Notes: generated from the letters alone by a model not told the origin. Counted from the first letter of the stretch, positions 35,724 through 45,448 are shown. The stretch is 64,000 nt of DNA from Deroplatys truncata (GCA_030765065.1 CM060990.1:214497290-214561289); one strand, 5' to 3'. Translations and numbers: made by a program.

Positions 35724-35892
35724 AGTAGTTTTACTCCCGGATTAGCTAATTGAATTAAGGATAATCCTGCCGCTAGGGGCGCTAGTGTCGCTGTTATTCC
35801 GCGTATTAAGGTAGATTAAGAGCGACGGTGGTAAGTTTGAAAAGCGCCATGAGCGGAAGGATTATCGTTATAGCAATTGGCAAATCCGGGAC
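35724..35892 (+). repeat. Polinton left terminal inverted repeat (169 bp)
   Basis: Matches the reverse complement of 53647-53815 over all 169 positions with about 14 mismatches by my count. The repeat is itself an imperfect palindrome: its outer arm (35733-35768) and inner arm (35858-35892) are reverse complements, so each end could fold into a hairpin. Confidence 0.93.
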
Positions 35893-36148
35893 TGTTTTCT
35901 TTATTTATAATTTTAATACAGAACACTGGATAAAGATATGAATACATAGTTGAGATTAACATGATGTATTATTTGATTAACATATGAATACATAGTTTGA
36001 GAATAACATAATGGATTATTTGATTACACGAGATTAACATATGAATACATAGTAGAGATTAGCATGATTGAATGAACACAATAAATGAACAATATAAGAA
36101 ATACTAGGAGAAAAAAAATCACATTCAAATTCATAGTTTGTTAAGACA

Positions 36149-36638
36149 CTAGGCCACACAGATTTCGCGCACAACAATGATTTTAAAGTTCGTGGTGCAC
36201 ACTGAGTCCTCGTCATCGCTGCTGCTGCTATCGACGGTAAATTGGTTGATAGGTTTGGTGATGCAGGTGACGAGCAGGTGAGAAAAACATTCGTTGACGA
36301 ACTCGGTGAAGGTTGGTATATAGATGGGGATGGTAAATTCGTTGTAATGGTTGGTTGAGAAGATCCTGTGGATGTGACTTTGTTGGTTAGAGCAGGAATG
36401 CTGCTGTTGCCGAGGTATATGGTACATAGTGCGTCCTGTTGATGCTGGTGCACTTTGGTAGGTACGCATTTGACGTGGACGGCGTGAGCCCCTTGGACGT
36501 CGAGTGTGATGGTGACAACTCTGCTCTTGCCGAAATAGGAGTTGGAGATGCAGAGGATACGGATAGGCGATGCTGCGTGGAGAATGAGTTGTAGGTTAAG
36601 ATGGTTCCCACGGGGACGGGATAGGTTTCTTCGGACAT
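36149..36638 (-). pseudogene. Polinton left-arm gene 1, unknown function
   Basis: Starts at the ATG at 36638, overlapping the stop of the next gene upstream in TAATG. The coding signal moves through three frames: MSEETYPVPVG; then a hydrophobic, probably beta-rich middle with YFGKSRVVTITLDVQG; then a C-terminal part with FTVDSSSSDDEDSV and a final VREICVA before the stop at 36149. About 160 residues in all. I do not recognise the family. Its position, as the last gene before the left repeat, and its coupling to an OB-fold-like gene suggest a replication or particle accessory role, which is inference. Confidence 0.5.
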
Positions 36639-36944
36639 TATTTAGGGTTACATGGGGAGAACGTGACGATGTGACGTTTGAAACCGCTGCGTAGTTTTTT
36701 CTCGCCTGCGTATATGATGCAGAATGAGGTAGAGTTGAGTTTGCTGATGAGTTCTGGAGAGGCTTTTGCAAATCTTGTTGGTAGGAAAATTTCTGTGTCG
36801 TCGAGTTTGGCGACGAGATTTTTTACCGTGCACGGTGTCGAGTGTTTTGACGCTGACGACACGATAGGGTACGTGCTGTTCAAGCGTAGATACGCTGAGA
36901 GTGTCGGCGAGTTCTTCTAGCTCTTTAAGGGCGTCCTGTGACAT
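36638..36944 (-). pseudogene. Polinton left-arm gene 2, OB-fold-like ssDNA-binding candidate
   Basis: Starts at the ATG at 36944 (MSQDALKELEEL), about 100 residues, with one frameshift near 36820-36840. The second part reads NLVAKLDDTEIFLPTRFAK and then SFCIIYAGEKK. The pattern of an initial helix, a 'Y-R-V' strand, 'T-x-x-G', a 'FLP-x-R' strand and a 'YxGxKK' strand recurs in small proteins of arthropod mobile elements. I take it as an OB-fold-like single-strand-binding protein; that assignment is from memory of the pattern and needs a profile search. Its stop overlaps the next ATG (TAATG). Confidence 0.5.
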
Positions 36945-37408
36945 TATTACGGCACAGATGGCAGTTTTGATAAACGGGGGAGGACCGTCTATATGAGTGG
37001 GTTGATGAGGGAGGTTGTAGTGTTGTTTACACCTGCGAAACGGTGCGCAAACTACCTGTGCGTCTCTGGGAAGTTGGTTCCACACAAGGTCGACGTCGCT
37101 TGGGGGATAACGTTCAAAGATGTGTATGCCGTTCTGCAGCAGCACTTGGTGTTCCCTGGGCAGTAGCAGGTGGATTCTTGGTCCGTTATCGAGATACCGA
37201 AAGAGCACGATGAAGCAGTTCGCGTGGAGTTTCTAGCGGAGTACCTTCGAAGGGATTGTTGAATTTGCTTGTTGAGTTGATCGAGGTCTTCGTAGAAACC
37301 CAGTTGACACTGCGTGCACAGGCGGGTGAGACGGTCCCTAAGTTCGCAGCTGCACGTTTGGTGAAAGCAAAACGAGCAGTGGAAGTCTTTACACGTCGGT
37401 CCTGGCAT
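36945..37408 (-). pseudogene. Polinton left-arm gene 3, Cys-rich zinc-binding-like protein
   Basis: Starts at the ATG at 37408 (MPGPTCKDFHC). The first 60 residues have a dense cysteine cluster (CSFCFHQTCSC, then LCTQCQLG), consistent with one or two zinc sites, followed by a short helix (YEDLDQLNKQIQQSL). A frameshift near 37220-37240 moves the signal into the next frame, with HLLLPREHQVLLQNG and RYPPSDVDLVWNQLPRDA. That frame stays open into the ATG of the OB-fold-like gene; an alternative frame has TAATAATG there. Function unknown. Confidence 0.5.
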
Positions 37409-37490
37409 TCCCCCACGGCTGACTAGCACCGAATGAAGGGAAAAGAATGTGCGTGCATAAATATAACACAACTGCCGGAAGCAGGAAATC

Positions 37491-37634
37491 ACTGGTGGGG
37501 GAAAAGTTCGTTGGAGATTTACCACCTCAGGTGGAAGCACTGGTGGGGGAAAAGTTCGTTGGAGATTTACCACATACAGCGGGAGCACTGGTGTGGGAAA
37601 AGTTCGTTGGAGGTTCACTACATCCGCCGGAAGC
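37491..37634. repeat. Three tandem 48-bp units
   Basis: Three units starting at 37491, 37539 and 37587, core GGGGGAAAAGTTCGTTGGAG, differing by a few bases. 48 bp is 16 codons, and on the minus strand the array is open as a Pro-rich repeat (NLQRTFPPPV). It lies just upstream of the 37408 start, so it is either a leader/promoter repeat or an N-terminal extension. Confidence 0.9.
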
Positions 37635-37643
37635 GCTTAGCGA

Positions 37644-38343
37644 TTATTGCACAACATCCGCAGGAAAAACACTGTCCGTTGATTTAACGGTTTTCCTCTT
37701 GGAGGAGAACTCTGTTTTGAACGGTGCTGAACATGCAACGCCGTGAATGTGATCGGGTATGATATAGGATGATTTTCGACCCAAATGCGCCGCTAAGCAC
37801 GTGCCGTAGCACATGGGGTTTTCGTTTAACATTTGCTGCATTTTGTCTGTGGAAATGTATTGCTGTTCGTAGAAAACGATGTACAAACCTTTTGCGGGCA
37901 CAAATTGGAACCACTGATGTTGTGCGTCTTCTTTATCTGCTTTGAAATGGATATCGTTGAAGCACATGTTAGATAGCACAAAGTGAATTTTGGTTTCGCA
38001 GCTGTGAACTCTGGCGGAGACGGATTTTCCGTCGTAGGTGCTGTCTACGAAGCGAAGTGCATAAGGTGTATTTTTATGGGGGTGACCGTCCACCTCGTAG
38101 TTTTTAAACACCTTACTGTCATGGTAGTACACCGACAGGTAATTTCTGTAACCCATGATGCGGGAGCGAAGGGCGCGAGATGATTGGGCGAGGTGCGGTT
38201 GGAACGCTGGTAGAAATACATGCGCACTAAGGACTATTTTGTGAGATGTGCAGTGCGAAATGGGTGTTGAGGAAATGATGCACCTCGAGGAATGTTCTAA
38301 AATTAGCGCACCGTATGCACTTGGGGAACTGCGTGAAATTCAT
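37644..38343 (-). pseudogene. Polinton left-arm gene 4, unknown
   Basis: Likely start at the ATG at 38343 (MNFTQFPKCIRC, a Cys-containing N-terminus). A TAG in frame near 38236 and a frameshift near 38160-38200 precede a well-formed segment from 38156 to the stop at 37644. That segment includes YLSVYYHDSKVFKNYEVDG, FVLSNMCFNDIHF, QWFQFVPAKGLYIVFY and HIHGVACSAPFK. About 230 residues ancestrally. The mixture of short strands and conserved aromatic residues suggests a folded globular domain. Not recognised. Confidence 0.5.
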
Positions 38344-38379
38344 GTTATGTAAGGGAACGTTGGAGGCATGGTTGTGAAG

Positions 38380-39071
38380 CATGTACTAGTGGTATGCCAT
38401 GATTTGATTTTGCACGTCCATCTCTTCCTTCTTTTTGTGATACATGATGTCGGTAATGATGCGCTGCAGGGCATGCAACACGGGCCATTCTTGTTGGTTG
38501 AGCGTAACGGATACGCCTTGCGGGTCTTTGAAAACGAGCTTAACTTTCCGAACACAAACTTAAACACGATGGTGACGCTGTCGCTGAATTGAAATTCCTG
38601 TAGACGTCCCTGTGGGTCATTCAAGCTTTTGTGAATGATGGGGATGGCTTCGACGAGTTTGTGCCATTGCGAGGAACTCATGACGTCTGCGTTGTGCTGT
38701 CCACATTTGGCAGTGGTGACGACGAGATGGTGCGGCGACTGGGGAGAGAATCCCACACTGACGAATTTAGTTTGTTGCGGATTGAGGAAGTAGATATCCG
38801 ACAGAGGACCCACAACTGCACTGTGTTGGAACTGTGCTGGCGGAGCAGGGCTGTCGTGTTGCTGTTGGAAGTCGAAGATGCGTAGTTTCCTTTTTGCCCC
38901 GAATTTTGGGGTGGTCGGGGTTTGAAATCCGGTTATACTGGAACACACAAAACAATAATAATAATGTGAGGGATAGAGATAAACGGGATAGAAAAAGCAA
39001 GCTAATACATAGGTGCGGACCTACCTGGACGGCGTGCTGCATGGCAGGATGACTGTATCCGCGTGCTGCAT
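38380..39071 (-). pseudogene. Polinton left-arm gene 5, PC4-like candidate with an intron
   Basis: A body of about 150 residues begins near 38937. It contains QTKFVSVGFS, a strand LVVTTAK and then VMSSSQWHKLVEAIPII; a second similar unit (KDPQGVSVTLNQQEWPVLHAL) follows after a frameshift near 38520. The order of strands followed by 'S-x-x-QW' and a helix resembles the PC4 ssDNA-binding fold, but this is only a resemblance. Upstream, an ATG at 39071 and a 47-base first exon end at a GTAGGT donor (39024); a pyrimidine-rich TTCCAG acceptor ends at 38938, giving an 87-base intron that keeps the frame. Confidence 0.5.
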
Positions 39072-39159
39072 GGCACACTCTGAATGAGGCGAGCGGCGCC
39101 GTGACGTTGCTTTTTATATGAGCAGGAGCGTGTTCTGAAAGCACGTGCAAGAGGATGGA

Positions 39160-39709
39160 TTAGGTTAGATGTGATGAATAGTGCCACACACGCACACACG
39201 TACTCACCTTCAAGGGTTGACAAGTTTGCTGAGCGTCAGAGCACTTTGCGCGGCATGCGTCTTTGTACGTTTTGCGAATGACGTCATCATTATGCGCGTG
39301 ATTGCTGACGTGAAATTTTGAAAAGAATTTATGCTTAGGAAAGCCGGAGCAGCGGTGGGTGAGGTATTCAATGACGTAATGACCGCAAGTGGTGCTGTCG
39401 AAACCTTGCAGCTTTCTGGCGTTGGTGGTCCAACGCGTCCCGCAGACCGAATTTAAGAACCGGAGAAAATGGGGCGAAAGCGGTCCTATGCCGTAACTTT
39501 CAAGATATTCTCCATGCGAGTTTTTGTCCACAAAGATGCAAACCCAGTGTTGCCCGGATTTGGTGCTGGGGTCGGTGTTAGCCACTAGCGCCAAGGGAAG
39601 CGTTCGAATGCCGTGAAGTGGGTAGTCTATCGCAGGGGTAGACGCCTAAAAAGTGAGAGCGCGTTGAGGGGCATGTCGATAGAAACCGTTGAATTTGAAA
39701 GGTGTTCAT
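39160..39709 (-). pseudogene. Polinton adenain-type cysteine protease, one frameshift
   Basis: Starts at the ATG at 39709, overlapping the capsid gene stop as ATGA. The first frame holds the family signature FLGVYPCDRLP. After a frameshift between 39600 and 39665 come the catalytic His (GQHWVCIFVD), the acidic partner region (EYLESYG) and the catalytic Cys (LQGFDSTTCGHYVIEYL). This is the Ulp1/adenovirus-type protease that matures capsid proteins in adenoviruses and, by inference, in Polintons. All catalytic residues survive; only the frameshift disables it. Confidence 0.88.
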
Positions 39710-40990
39710 GATACCAAAATGGATCGGTTGGCGTCGATTTCGACCGTGCGATGTATTTCCGCTAGCAACAGAAGTATGACCGGTTCTGTCAATTTATCGG
39801 CAAAACCGATGCTTATAGAGAAGGTTCCGTGGCGCTGACCCGAGATGTGAGACTCGTTAGCGCTCATGTCTGCAGTGAGATCGAAAACCATTATCGTATA
39901 CTCTTGCGGGTAGGTTTCTCTGGAGATAGAGTGTCCCTCGTCCTTGAAATGAATGCCTAGGCCGTCCTGCAGGGTTTGAAAGCATTGCAAATAGTGTCTC
40001 TTTGTAAAGTCGGGTTGCAGAGGTTGAGAGGGAACGGGTTGTCCGTTCACGTAGAGCTGAAAGAAGTTCATTTTAAAATGTTTCAGGTTGTACGGATTTG
40101 AGTTAAAATGGCCGGAATAAGCCTTGTCGGTGACCATGGCTACTACCACTCTCCTGGAAACTTGCCCTATGCACACGTCGCTAAACGTCATTGCCCTGGA
40201 CTCCTTGGGGATGCTGAGAGCATGAAAGCTGACGTCTTTGTGATGGTACTTTGTGTTGCCCTTTGCGAGCACGGTCTGGTGCGCGAGCTTTATGGTCGGC
40301 GAGGGGCGCACCGATTTTAAGCGCAGCGTGGCAGACACGATGTCGGCGTACCCCTTAAAGGTATCTACGTCGGAAAACAGATAAAACTGGGGAGAGGCAG
40401 GAGTGAGCTTGACGGTCATACTAACGTTGTTCAAAAGCAGCTTATCCTGTCTAAACAGAGCGTTGGACAGAGGACCGATGAGCTGTACGACGTTGCTCCC
40501 TTTGGAATACCCCTGACGCCATTGAAAACCCGCATTGGCGATAAAAGTGTCCATGAGGCCTGCCGTGTCCTTTCTCCAGAGGGTGGATTCTAGTTTGGTG
40601 TTCATGGCATCTTCAGAGTAATTGAGAAGCGTCTCGAGGTAGGTTCTATAGGGGTAACCGGCTTAGGGCATGGAGACGATGACGTTATTGAGGGTTGCCT
40701 CCACCTGTTGAAACGGAATTTAAGGCGTTGTTGACCAGAGTGGCGTTATCGTCAGCTTTTAAGGCCTCTCCTTTGTCATCTACAATGCGCACCATGAGTT
40801 CGAGTACGACGTAGGTCAAGTCTAGGTAATCGTCCGCATTTCCGGAATAATGAAAGGTGATGGGGGCATTTTTCATTAAAGTGTTTAGAGGGTTTAGGTA
40901 TAGGAACCGTGACTCCTCGATGCTCATCTGAACCGGCACCTCTGTAAAGAGGTCCAGTTCGGAACTCATGTGGACGACCGCGTCTGCCAT
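39706..40990 (-). pseudogene. Polinton major capsid protein (double jelly-roll), frameshifted
   Basis: Begins at the ATG at 40990 with the family's N-terminal strand LDLFTEVPVQMSIEES. A frameshift near 40705 and a TAA near 40664 break the region before the conserved GYPYRTYLETLLNY. From there 300 codons are open to the TGA at 39706, containing NVVQLIGPLSNALF, KLLLNNVSMTVKLTP, FFQLYVNGQPVPSQP and HGTFSISIGFAD. About 430 residues, the usual size for Polinton capsid proteins (often annotated F54H12.2-like). The ATG overlaps the previous gene's stop (TAATG) and the stop overlaps the protease start (ATGA). Confidence 0.9.
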
Positions 40991-41421
40991 TACGAAAATA
41001 CGCCTTGCACCTTACGCCTAGCGCGTTTCAGCTTCGACTGCTTGCTCGTTTTGAATTTCCTCGGTTTTATTCCCTTGAGGCGCCTGGCGCCGGAACCGAG
41101 CACGGCATCAGGCTTTTCGTTGACTTTTCGCTTTAAATTGTATCCGGACTACTTGAGCCTCCGTTGGAGCGCTTCCTTTGGCGCTGCCCCCGCGATAGCC
41201 ACATCGGACAGAACGTGAGCACCCGCCTTTAAGGCCTCCTTTCCGACTGCTTTTGCTCCGCTCTTTAAAAACGGTAGCAACCTTCTGAAGAGTCCTCCGA
41301 GGGCTGAAAAAAGACCGCTGCCTCTTTGGTAGTATTTGCTTCTGTAGAGAATGAAATCGCGATCGTCGAACGCGCCGCCGACCTGATTGAGGTAGTACCG
41401 CGTGACGGCGTGCACGTCCAT
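40990..41421 (-). pseudogene. Polinton small virion-type protein with YYLNQ motif
   Basis: Starts at the ATG at 41421, sharing a base with the penton stop (TAATG). The N-terminus has RYYLNQVGG. A Gly-rich stretch and an amphipathic region (GSGLFSALGGLFRRLLPFLK) are followed by a Lys/Arg-rich tail. An in-frame TAG near 41145 and a frameshift near 41075 interrupt the tail, which in the next frame ends right at the capsid ATG. The gene is always found between the two capsid genes in related elements. By position and composition it may act like the membrane-active or core proteins of adenovirus; this is inference. Confidence 0.7.
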
Positions 41422-42514
41422 TATGCCTGTTTCGGACGAAAAGCGAGAACTATAGTAGAGGAAAATCCGTCGGCGAATGGCAAGAGATCGCCGTAACCGT
41501 TCCTTAAATCTATGTTGACCGTCTTGAAGTTTTGCTGAATCAATGGTACCCAATTTTGGGGAAAAACGTCTTTTCGTCGCTCATGTAAGTGTTGTTGCTT
41601 CTTTCGTATTCCACGGCCGCGCTCTCTATGACTTGGGCGAAGGTGTCGCCCACGACTTGCGGGGTCACTAGATTACAATAGATGAACATTTCGTAAGGAA
41701 ACCCCATATAAGGATCTACGGGGTGTTTAGGAGCTTTTTCGAGAATGACGTTGACGTAGGGCTCGAAACCCAACATTTTTGCCATAGCGGGCGTTAAGAG
41801 CAAACTGTGGATGCGGTGTAGAGGTCCTGGAGGGTCCTACGATTTTGAAACGTCTGGTTGCGAACCCTAGCCATCCTGACCGGAAGATGGCTCACTTTCG
41901 GGTTTGGGTTTTGTGGTAGATATCGCGGGTCTGACGGGACGAGCCGCTGCTGCCGCGGGTTTCTGCTGCCCCGAAGCCAGGGGCTTCGGTTTCGGTTTCG
42001 GCTTGGGTCTCTGGTGGGGCGCATCGTTCAAAGCTTCGTATTCGCCGACCGCGTACGGTACGGCCGTGCGCGCGACATTTTCCACAAACCCGTCGAACGG
42101 AATGTCGGGTAATGGTTCGGGATGGGCGACGGCGGCATTCACGCCCGCCGTCTTCTTGCGCTGGTCGAAGAGGAAGAAGTTTTCCACGTGCAAGTGTTCG
42201 AGTAGAACGGCATTGACGAGGTTCACCAAGTCTTTGGGATTGTGCATAATGCCTTGCGGCATTTCCAGGCTGAATTTGGAATGCGTGGGGAGGCGCGTCA
42301 TGGTGTACTTGATGCCCACCAGACGGGCATCGTCTCGCGAAAGGTTATAAAATTTCACCGGATACCTGACCTTTCGCAGGGCGACCTCCCATTCTCCCTG
42401 CAGAACGATTATTTCGGGCAAGATGTTTGAAAATCTGGCCGTGGTGTTGTCGGTAAAGTGTTCCATGAAAGCGTTGCTCACGAGAGTGATGGAAAAGGGC
42501 TTCGTCTTAATCAT
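41421..42514 (-). pseudogene. Polinton minor capsid protein (penton-like), frameshifted
   Basis: Starts at the ATG at 42514. The conserved N-terminus has FSITLVSNAF, NTTARF, LQGEWEVALRKVRYP and FYNL, the single-jelly-roll start of Polinton penton proteins. A Pro/Lys-rich spacer (PKPKPKPKP) follows near 41990. Frameshifts at about 41870 and 41815 lead to the middle part (AMAKMLGFEP, FIYCNLVTPQVVGD), and another near 41560 leads to the C-terminal strands ending at the TAA at 41421. About 360 residues. It would sit at capsid vertices. Confidence 0.85.
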
Positions 42515-42588
42515 GTCGAATCGATGGTCGAAGCCAGAACCCACGAGTTAAACTTTGCCGGATACCCCTTCCACTTTACCAAGACCTG

Positions 42589-43565
42589 CTAGTTGCGCCC
42601 GCGGCGCTGGGTCTGTAAAACGCGTTCGATCTTAAAAGTCCGAGGTAGCGCGACCTTTTGTAGCTCCTCGGTGTAAAATATGCCGTCTATGGCTTCTCCG
42701 GCCAGATCCTTCAACTTATATACCACTGGCCGACCGCGCACAACCTCGGCTATCCGAAATATTTCGTCCGTCCAATTCTGCTCGTATCCCTTGTCGAATT
42801 TCATTTTTGCTTTAGAGATGCGCACGTGACCGCTTACGGAAAATCTGGGTTCCCTGCGCGAGGTAGGGTCCTATTTCCGTAGAGATTGCGGTACGCTCGT
42901 AAAATGTTAGATTCGTTCACGTCCTTCGGAGCCATTTTTATGGACCTGTAATGCGAACTATTGTACGACTCGAGTAAGGCCGGAAGGACCTCCAGGTATC
43001 TGTAACCGTTTTTGTGCGTGAAATACCTCCACATCTTGGTTTTTAAGGTGCGGTTGAAGCGCTCCACGACGCTGGCTTTAACGTTATTTTTGGTTGTGTA
43101 ATGTTTCACGTCGTGTTTCTTCAGAAAGTCGCGAAAAGTCTTGTTGGTATACTCGGTTCCCTTGTCCGTTTGGAGGACCCTTGGGACGCGTTGGGAGAAT
43201 ATGGAGCGAAACGCTTGCGCAACCTCGGTACCCAGCTTCGATTTCAGGGGTTCGGCCCAAGCATATTTGGAACATACGTCGATAACGGTCAAAATGTACA
43301 CGTAAGGTTTGTAATGTTCCCTCACGCTATTCATGACGTTTAGATCGCTCTCCCAAAGTTCGTCCATATTCGTCACGTGATAATATCTGGTGGGGAACCG
43401 CTTTCTGACCGGTTTGTGCAGAGTGTAACTGTCCTGGGTTTGAAGGAAGGACTCGATGTTCGCCTTCGACGCACCCGTGGCCTTTCGAAGTGGCTTGACC
43501 GTACCCAAACCGGCATAGTGTTCCGGTTTGGCATAGTATCGCCTTAGCGCCTTCCATTTCTTCAT
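42589..43565 (-). pseudogene. Polinton retroviral-type integrase, one frameshift
   Basis: From the ATG at 43565 a frame of 243 codons carries the rve core with acidic residues in DELWESDLNVM, VLQTDKGTEY and ASVVERFNRTLK; the last two acids are about 33 residues apart. A frameshift near 42830 leads to a C-terminal chromodomain-like module (YEQNWTDEIFRIAEV, VYKLKDLAGEAIDG) ending at 42589. This enzyme would insert the element and make the 6-bp target duplication. The catalytic triad is intact. Confidence 0.9.
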
Positions 43566-43628
43566 GCTTTACTTGTACAGGGGTTGCCAGAGGCGTCTGC
43601 GAAAATGGTACGATGCGGAAGGCGATTT

Positions 43629-43982
43629 CTATTTCTTTTTCGGAGTCGCAGGGTTTGCCCTCTTCTTTTTGCGAGGCGAGAGGGGGTTGAACTTTATGGT
43701 TCGGGGTTCGACCTCCTGCTTCACCGGCACGCGTTCGTACACGTCTTCGTAATCGTCGTCGCTTTTGCTTTCGCCAAGGAAGGGCTTTCTGACTTGTGCC
43801 ACGAGATCGAGGTAGTTGTCCAATTTATATTTTACGAGCCGCCACTTTTCGTCCGCAGAGAGCTTTGCGCTCTGCAGGTTCTGAATTTCTTTAGCCAATC
43901 TGGATATGGTGCGGTCTATAGCGTGAAGCTTATCGACGGTCTTTGGCTGCGGTGCAACGAGGATCTGCTTGCCGTACTTCAT
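43629..43982 (-). CDS. Polinton small coiled-coil protein
   Basis: 117 codons from the ATG at 43982, open throughout. The N-terminus reads MKYGKQILVAPQP. A helical segment (ISRLAKEIQNLQSAKLSADEKW) is likely to form a coiled coil, and an acidic stretch (SDDDYEDVYE) and a Lys-rich end (PRKKKRA) follow. A protein with this arrangement regularly lies between the ATPase and integrase in related elements; its function is not established. It is one of the few Polinton genes here without a visible lesion. Confidence 0.65.
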   Translation of the reverse strand: MKYGKQILVAPQPKTVDKLHAIDRTISRLAKEIQNLQSAKLSADEKWRLVKYKLDNYLDLVAQVRKPFLGESKSDDDYEDVYERVPVKQEVEPRTIKFNPLSPRKKKRANPATPKKK

Positions 43983-43993
43983 CCTGTTAATTT

Positions 43994-44350
43994 TTACACT
44001 AGCGCGCCGCCAAGCGAAGCCAAGACGGGTAGGAGAAATGCCGGCAAAAAACCTCCTTTTTGAACCAAGATGCTCTTCTTCTTCTTCAGAGGAATCCGTT
44101 TATCCGTCAACTTCCTCCAAGAAGCCTTGTGCTTCTTTAGGCGACCCAAGCACTTTGCGGGAAGTTGCACGTGACCTCTGCACACGTTGAGCATACATTC
44201 GCAAATGGCCTTGATCAGATCGCCATCGGCATTTTTTAACAACCTTTTGCGCAGAGGGGCCTTCGCCTTGGCCGGAGCTGTCAAATTACCGTGCTGTCTC
44301 GCTATGCGAGGACTGGTCAGCGTCGCAAGCCTTAACCTACCTCTAGCCAT
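43994..44350 (-). CDS. Polinton small basic protein with hydrophobic C-terminus
   Basis: 118 codons from the ATG at 44350 (MARGRLRLATL) to the TAA at 43994. A basic helical N-terminal two thirds includes LIKAICECMLNVCRGHVQLP. It is followed by KRIPLKKKKSILVQKGGFLP and a hydrophobic end (AFLLPVLASLGGALV) that could insert in a membrane. This conserved small protein is common in arthropod Polintons. A virion or membrane-active role is inferred from composition. The frame is intact; the gene follows the duplicated segment 44381-44650. Confidence 0.7.
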   Translation of the reverse strand: MARGRLRLATLTSPRIARQHGNLTAPAKAKAPLRKRLLKNADGDLIKAICECMLNVCRGHVQLPAKCLGRLKKHKASWRKLTDKRIPLKKKKSILVQKGGFLPAFLLPVLASLGGALV

Positions 44351-44380
44351 GCTTGCGCGATAATGACGATCGCGTCCAAA

Positions 44381-44931
44381 GCGGTACTTTTTATTTAAAA
44401 TCAACGGCCTCAGTTGGGTAAGACCCTGCCAGGTAAAGCCGCGCAAAAAAAGCAGAAGTATAGAACGAAACGAACCCGAGACCTCTCGGTGCGACAAATG
44501 GAACGGCGTCCTCATTTGGGTACGAAATAATAGAGGCTTTCCTCCCGGCAACACGCCGTTTCGATACCTGTATTGGGCGGGCGTGTATTGAGTGCAGTCC
44601 AACACCAGATACACAAGACGGAAACCTAGAGTTCCTCGGTTCGATCTGCTGCGGTACTTTATTTAAAATCAGCGGTCTCAGTTGGGTAAGAATCTGCTAG
44701 GATAAGCCACGCAAAAAAAGCAGAAATATAGAACGAAACGAACCCGAGACCTCTCGGCGGTCTCAGTTGGGTACGAAATACGCGAGGTTTTCCCCCGGCA
44801 GCACGCCGGTTCGATACCTGTATCGGGCGGGCGTGTACTGAGTGCAGTCCAACATGAGATACCCGTGAGGGCGTTCGGTGGCCTTCTCGAAGGCCTCCAA
44901 GAGAAACCTAGAGTTACTGGGTTCGATCTGC
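44381..44931. repeat. Tandem duplication, about 270 bp, copying the ATPase 3' end
   Basis: 44381-44650 and 44651-44931 are diverged copies of one segment. Both hold GCGGTACTTT near the start, GAACGAAACGAACCCGAGAC in the middle and a copy of the ATPase C-terminal motif (LDCTQYTPA-x-YRYR). The right copy serves the ATPase stop; the left copy is an unattached extra piece placed before the next gene. Confidence 0.88.
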
Positions 44932-45448
44932 TGGCACAGTCTCTCGATCTGCATCTTGTCCCGGTTGTTCTTGAAGACCACGACGTAGTTTGCATTCAGA
45001 GAGATGTTGCGATATTTCTGACCCTGCGGAAACACGTTTTGCAGGATGTAGACGATGCCGAAGCGCTTGTGATGGGAGTCTGGTGAAAAAATTGAACACG
45101 TCCTTCCCGCCCCCTTCAGCATCAGATCGTCGAGGACGACGAGGTCGTTCTCGCCCACCGAAGCAAGTTCGGGTATGCCCGCGGGGGTCTCGCAACGCAG
45201 AGACAAGGGTTCGAGTCTCGGTGAATACTCCGGCGGGTGGCACCACAGCACCTCCTGGGGCGCACGTCGAACATCCGGTGCGCGTGGCGTAACAGGTTTT
45301 TCACGAAGGTCGACTTGCCGCAGCGCGACGGCCCCGCCACGAGCATCGTGCTGGGAAACTCGAATCGCCCCAGGTCCTGGGGACCGGGCATCGTCTTGTC
45401 AGGGGTGCCCGGTTCGAAATGACTTTGGCGCGGCTCTAGACGTCTCAT
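44763..45448 (-). pseudogene. Polinton packaging ATPase (FtsK/HerA type), one frameshift
   Basis: Starts at the ATG at 45448, directly after the polB TAA. Walker A is MLVAGPSRCGKSTF (about 45325) and Walker B is ENDLVVLDDLML (about 45140). A later segment has the family features GIVYILQNVFPQG and NANYVVVFKN. The two halves lie in different frames with a shift near 45225-45250. About 225 residues. It would pump DNA into the capsid. The C-terminal motif LDCTQYTPARYRYR is repeated downstream in the tandem duplication. Confidence 0.88.

Noticed and set aside
37491-37634. Possible CRISPR-like array
   Set aside because: Contiguous 48-bp tandem units without distinct spacers, inside a eukaryotic element.
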